Source: Deltaproteobacteria bacterium
GTDB lineage: Bacteria; Desulfobacterota; WTBG01
Length of the DNA stretch: 7,186 nucleotides
NCBI GenBank assembly: GCA_013139225.1
Contig: WTBG01000087.1
Location: 1 to 7,186 of the forward strand
Direction: 5' to 3'
Part shown: positions 5,802 to 7,186 of the stretch, piece by piece
Layout of the letters: the number at the start of each line of letters is the position of its first letter
Position numbering within the stretch: the first letter of the stretch is position 1
The notes under the pieces: generated by a model
Database searches by the model: none
The model's input: only the letters and a program-made list of their open reading frames with translations
Told to the model about the DNA's origin: nothing
Made by a program: the position numbers and the translations under genes

Positions 5802-6890
5802 ATGAATGAACAAGAATTTAATTTTTTAGAAGGAAAAGGAATTCCGTATCGGCATGTTTATCATCTATTGTATGGAACTAAGAAATCAAACGATCAATAT
5901 TTTCATGATGAGAATCTGGAAGGCCAGGGTTGGGGCAGTTCAGATAAAGAGATTCAGAAAATTAATGAAATGGAATCACAGTTAGGTGATTTGCAAACTG
6001 AGATACTGGATCTCAGGACTATGGTAGATTGCTGCTGCATCTGGAGGTATGATTATCCAGCACGTGTCCACCTCATCTGCAAAGCGATAGGCGGAAGTGG
6101 AAATACTATGAGCAGATGCCATTATCAGGTTGGGACTGATAAACGTGATGAACTTACTGCATATGCACTTGCCTTGCAGAAGTGGCTTGGAAAGGGTGGA
6201 GATAAAAAGGAAGTATCACTTAAAGGTGGTCAAGAGGAGGAAGATATTGAGCTTAAAGTCTTTGACATGTTGGGGCAAAAGGAAGAACTGAAGGAACTGC
6301 TTGTTGAAAGAACTTTAATTGGATTAATAAGTCGTCATATTGACTGTTCATTTTTTGGAGCAGATAGTGAGGGAAAATCTGTTAATATGCATCCCTGTCA
6401 TGCCTTAGACTTGCCAAATGATGGGAGTTCAAAGATGAGGAAACTGGAAAGCGAGATAGTAGACAGGTTGGGAGGCAGGGCGTATGATTTCCTTTGTGAG
6501 GTTGGCGGAGCAGAACCTCCATGTCACTTTAAATTTATTCGGAGACTTGAAATATTGATTGGAAGTATTGGGTGTCTCAAATGGAGAGGATGCCTTCCGC
6601 CAAAAGATAGCAAAGTGACTGGAAGGAGACAATTAACCAGTAAATATCTTTCCCTGCTTATTTCCTATTGGAAAGATGCTCCATTAGAAGGGGAGTGGGA
6701 AAGTGATGATTCTTGCCAGGCTTTAAAAAAAGAGTTGTTTGATGCTTTAGGTGAAGGCCAACTTTACAAGAGATGGCTTGTTGCTTCTCTGTGGAAAAAT
6801 ATTAAGAATCAGACACAGTACCAAGCTTTTACAATGAAGCGTTGGGTTGAATTTGTAAAAATTATGCGCAGACAAGTTAACTCTACATAG
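5802..6890 (+). CDS. Hypothetical protein with short coiled coil, cysteine-rich
   Basis: I do not recognise the family of this 362-residue protein. It appears cytoplasmic, with no signal peptide or membrane helix. Residues 54-75 form a clean heptad run (I54, M57, L61, L64, I68, L71, V75), suggesting a short dimerising coiled coil, followed directly by a CCC triplet (77-79). There are twelve cysteines (also 93, 106, 182, 199, 232, 241, 258, 264, 305), mostly scattered and without a clear CxxC site. The middle is charged and helical (EEEDIELKVFDMLGQKEELKELLVER, about 145-170). The C-terminal third is rich in Trp and Lys/Arg (YWKDAPLEGEWE, RWLVASLWKNIKNQ, MKRWVEFVKIMRRQ), helical and basic. Codon use and amino-acid balance look normal for a real gene, and a purine-rich ribosome site precedes the ATG. 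It stands alone, with repeat-filled DNA on both sides. Confidence 0.8.
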   Translation: MNEQEFNFLEGKGIPYRHVYHLLYGTKKSNDQYFHDENLEGQGWGSSDKEIQKINEMESQLGDLQTEILDLRTMVDCCCIWRYDYPARVHLICKAIGGSGNTMSRCHYQVGTDKRDELTAYALALQKWLGKGGDKKEVSLKGGQEEEDIELKVFDMLGQKEELKELLVERTLIGLISRHIDCSFFGADSEGKSVNMHPCHALDLPNDGSSKMRKLESEIVDRLGGRAYDFLCEVGGAEPPCHFKFIRRLEILIGSIGCLKWRGCLPPKDSKVTGRRQLTSKYLSLLISYWKDAPLEGEWESDDSCQALKKELFDALGEGQLYKRWLVASLWKNIKNQTQYQAFTMKRWVEFVKIMRRQVNST

Positions 6891-6893
6891 CGC

Positions 6894-6915
6894 CTGAACG
6901 ATAAGTCATGTTCAG
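6894..6915. repeat. Small inverted repeat after the 5802 gene
   Basis: CTGAAC (6894-6899) and GTTCAG (6910-6915) form a six-pair stem with a ten-base loop, three bases after the TAG stop. The placement suits a terminator, but no T-tract follows and the stem is weak. Confidence 0.3.
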
Positions 6916-6916
6916 C

Positions 6917-7040
6917 CCAAATTCAAATATAGAAATCCGAAACCCGAAACAAATTCAAATACCAAATGTCAAAATAACCCAAACTAAGGTGGATGAAATA
7001 CTAAGTTTTTGTCATTGGAACATTTGTAATTTAGTCATTG
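6917..7040. repeat. AT-rich dispersed repeat with imperfect inverted halves
   Basis: The tract combines 'aaatccgaaacccgaaac' words with an imperfect inverted repeat: 6963-6984 pairs with 7005-7026 at 16 of 22 positions, spacer 20 bases. The word atttagtcatt (7029-7039) is the inverse of aatgactaaat at 2957-2967. It shares vocabulary with 1871-1926 and 2852-2951. No gene is seen in 6891-7186. Confidence 0.55.
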
Positions 7041-7140
7041 CTTCGTATTGATCCCTGCGGGAAGCTTCGCACGTGCTTCGGCCCGCCCTGCCTGCCTTGG
7101 TGCGACTCCTCGGTGGGATGCTCGACAACGGATAAACCAG
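7041..7140. other. GC-rich block with nested palindromes
   Basis: These 100 bases are about 60% GC by hand count, against surroundings near 35-40%. GAAGCTTC (7061-7068) and GCACGTGC (7069-7076) are abutting perfect palindromes, CCC-tgc-GGG sits at 7053-7061, and GCTTCG occurs three times (7040, 7064, 7075). No convincing coding frame crosses it. It may be part of a longer repeat or the edge of a structured or acquired element beyond the window. Confidence 0.5.
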
Positions 7141-7186
7141 GTCTGGGTCAGGGATTTCGAGTTTTTGACTGAGAAAATGTGGGTTT

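Noticed and set aside
6429..6632. Minus-strand 67-residue frame within the 5802 gene
   Set aside because: No ribosome site or domain; the plus-strand frame is much longer and better supported.

Overview
This 7.2 kb window has gene-sparse, low-GC bacterial DNA (roughly 40% GC by eye). It holds six genuine protein genes separated by long intergenic stretches full of short dispersed repeats. ATG starts, purine-rich Shine-Dalgarno-like sites and one good sigma70-type promoter fit a bacterium. The repeat style (tandem CTGCG decamers, 'gattgcggattttggattg' tracts, 'aatgacaaa' tracts, a C-run/G-run hairpin) is, from memory, seen in environmental anaerobes such as anammox planctomycetes, deltaproteobacteria and some candidate phyla. 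I cannot fix the phylum from the sequence alone.

Layout: (1) 1-1340, plus strand: the 3' part of a B12-binding-type radical SAM protein whose start lies left of the window. (2) 1341-1499: repeats only. (3) 1500-1703, minus strand: a small two-helix membrane protein of the DUF2065 (YjeT-like) type with a credible promoter. (4) 1704-1967: divergent spacer with a G-quadruplex motif and 'tgacaaa' repeats. (5) 1968-2849, plus strand: agmatinase (speB). (6) 2850-2995: hairpin-type repeat between convergent genes. (7) 2996-3931, minus strand: a cysteine-rich protein I do not recognise. (8) 4001-5320, minus strand: sodium:alanine/glycine symporter of the AGCS family, 69 bases upstream of the cysteine-rich gene and possibly cotranscribed with it. 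(9) 5321-5801: about 480 bases of repeats and inverted repeats. (10) 5802-6890, plus strand: an unrecognised cysteine-rich protein with a short heptad coiled coil. (11) 6891-7186: repeats ending in a GC-rich block.

The genes do not form an obvious pathway. Agmatinase makes putrescine and urea from agmatine, the AGCS carrier imports alanine or glycine, and the radical SAM protein probably modifies an unknown substrate. I found no phage, transposase, CRISPR, toxin-antitoxin, tRNA or rRNA signature. No clear new system is visible. The most unusual content is the repeat landscape, especially CTGCG elements phased at exactly 10 bp (one overlaps and supplies a gene's stop codon), and the two unknown cysteine-rich proteins.
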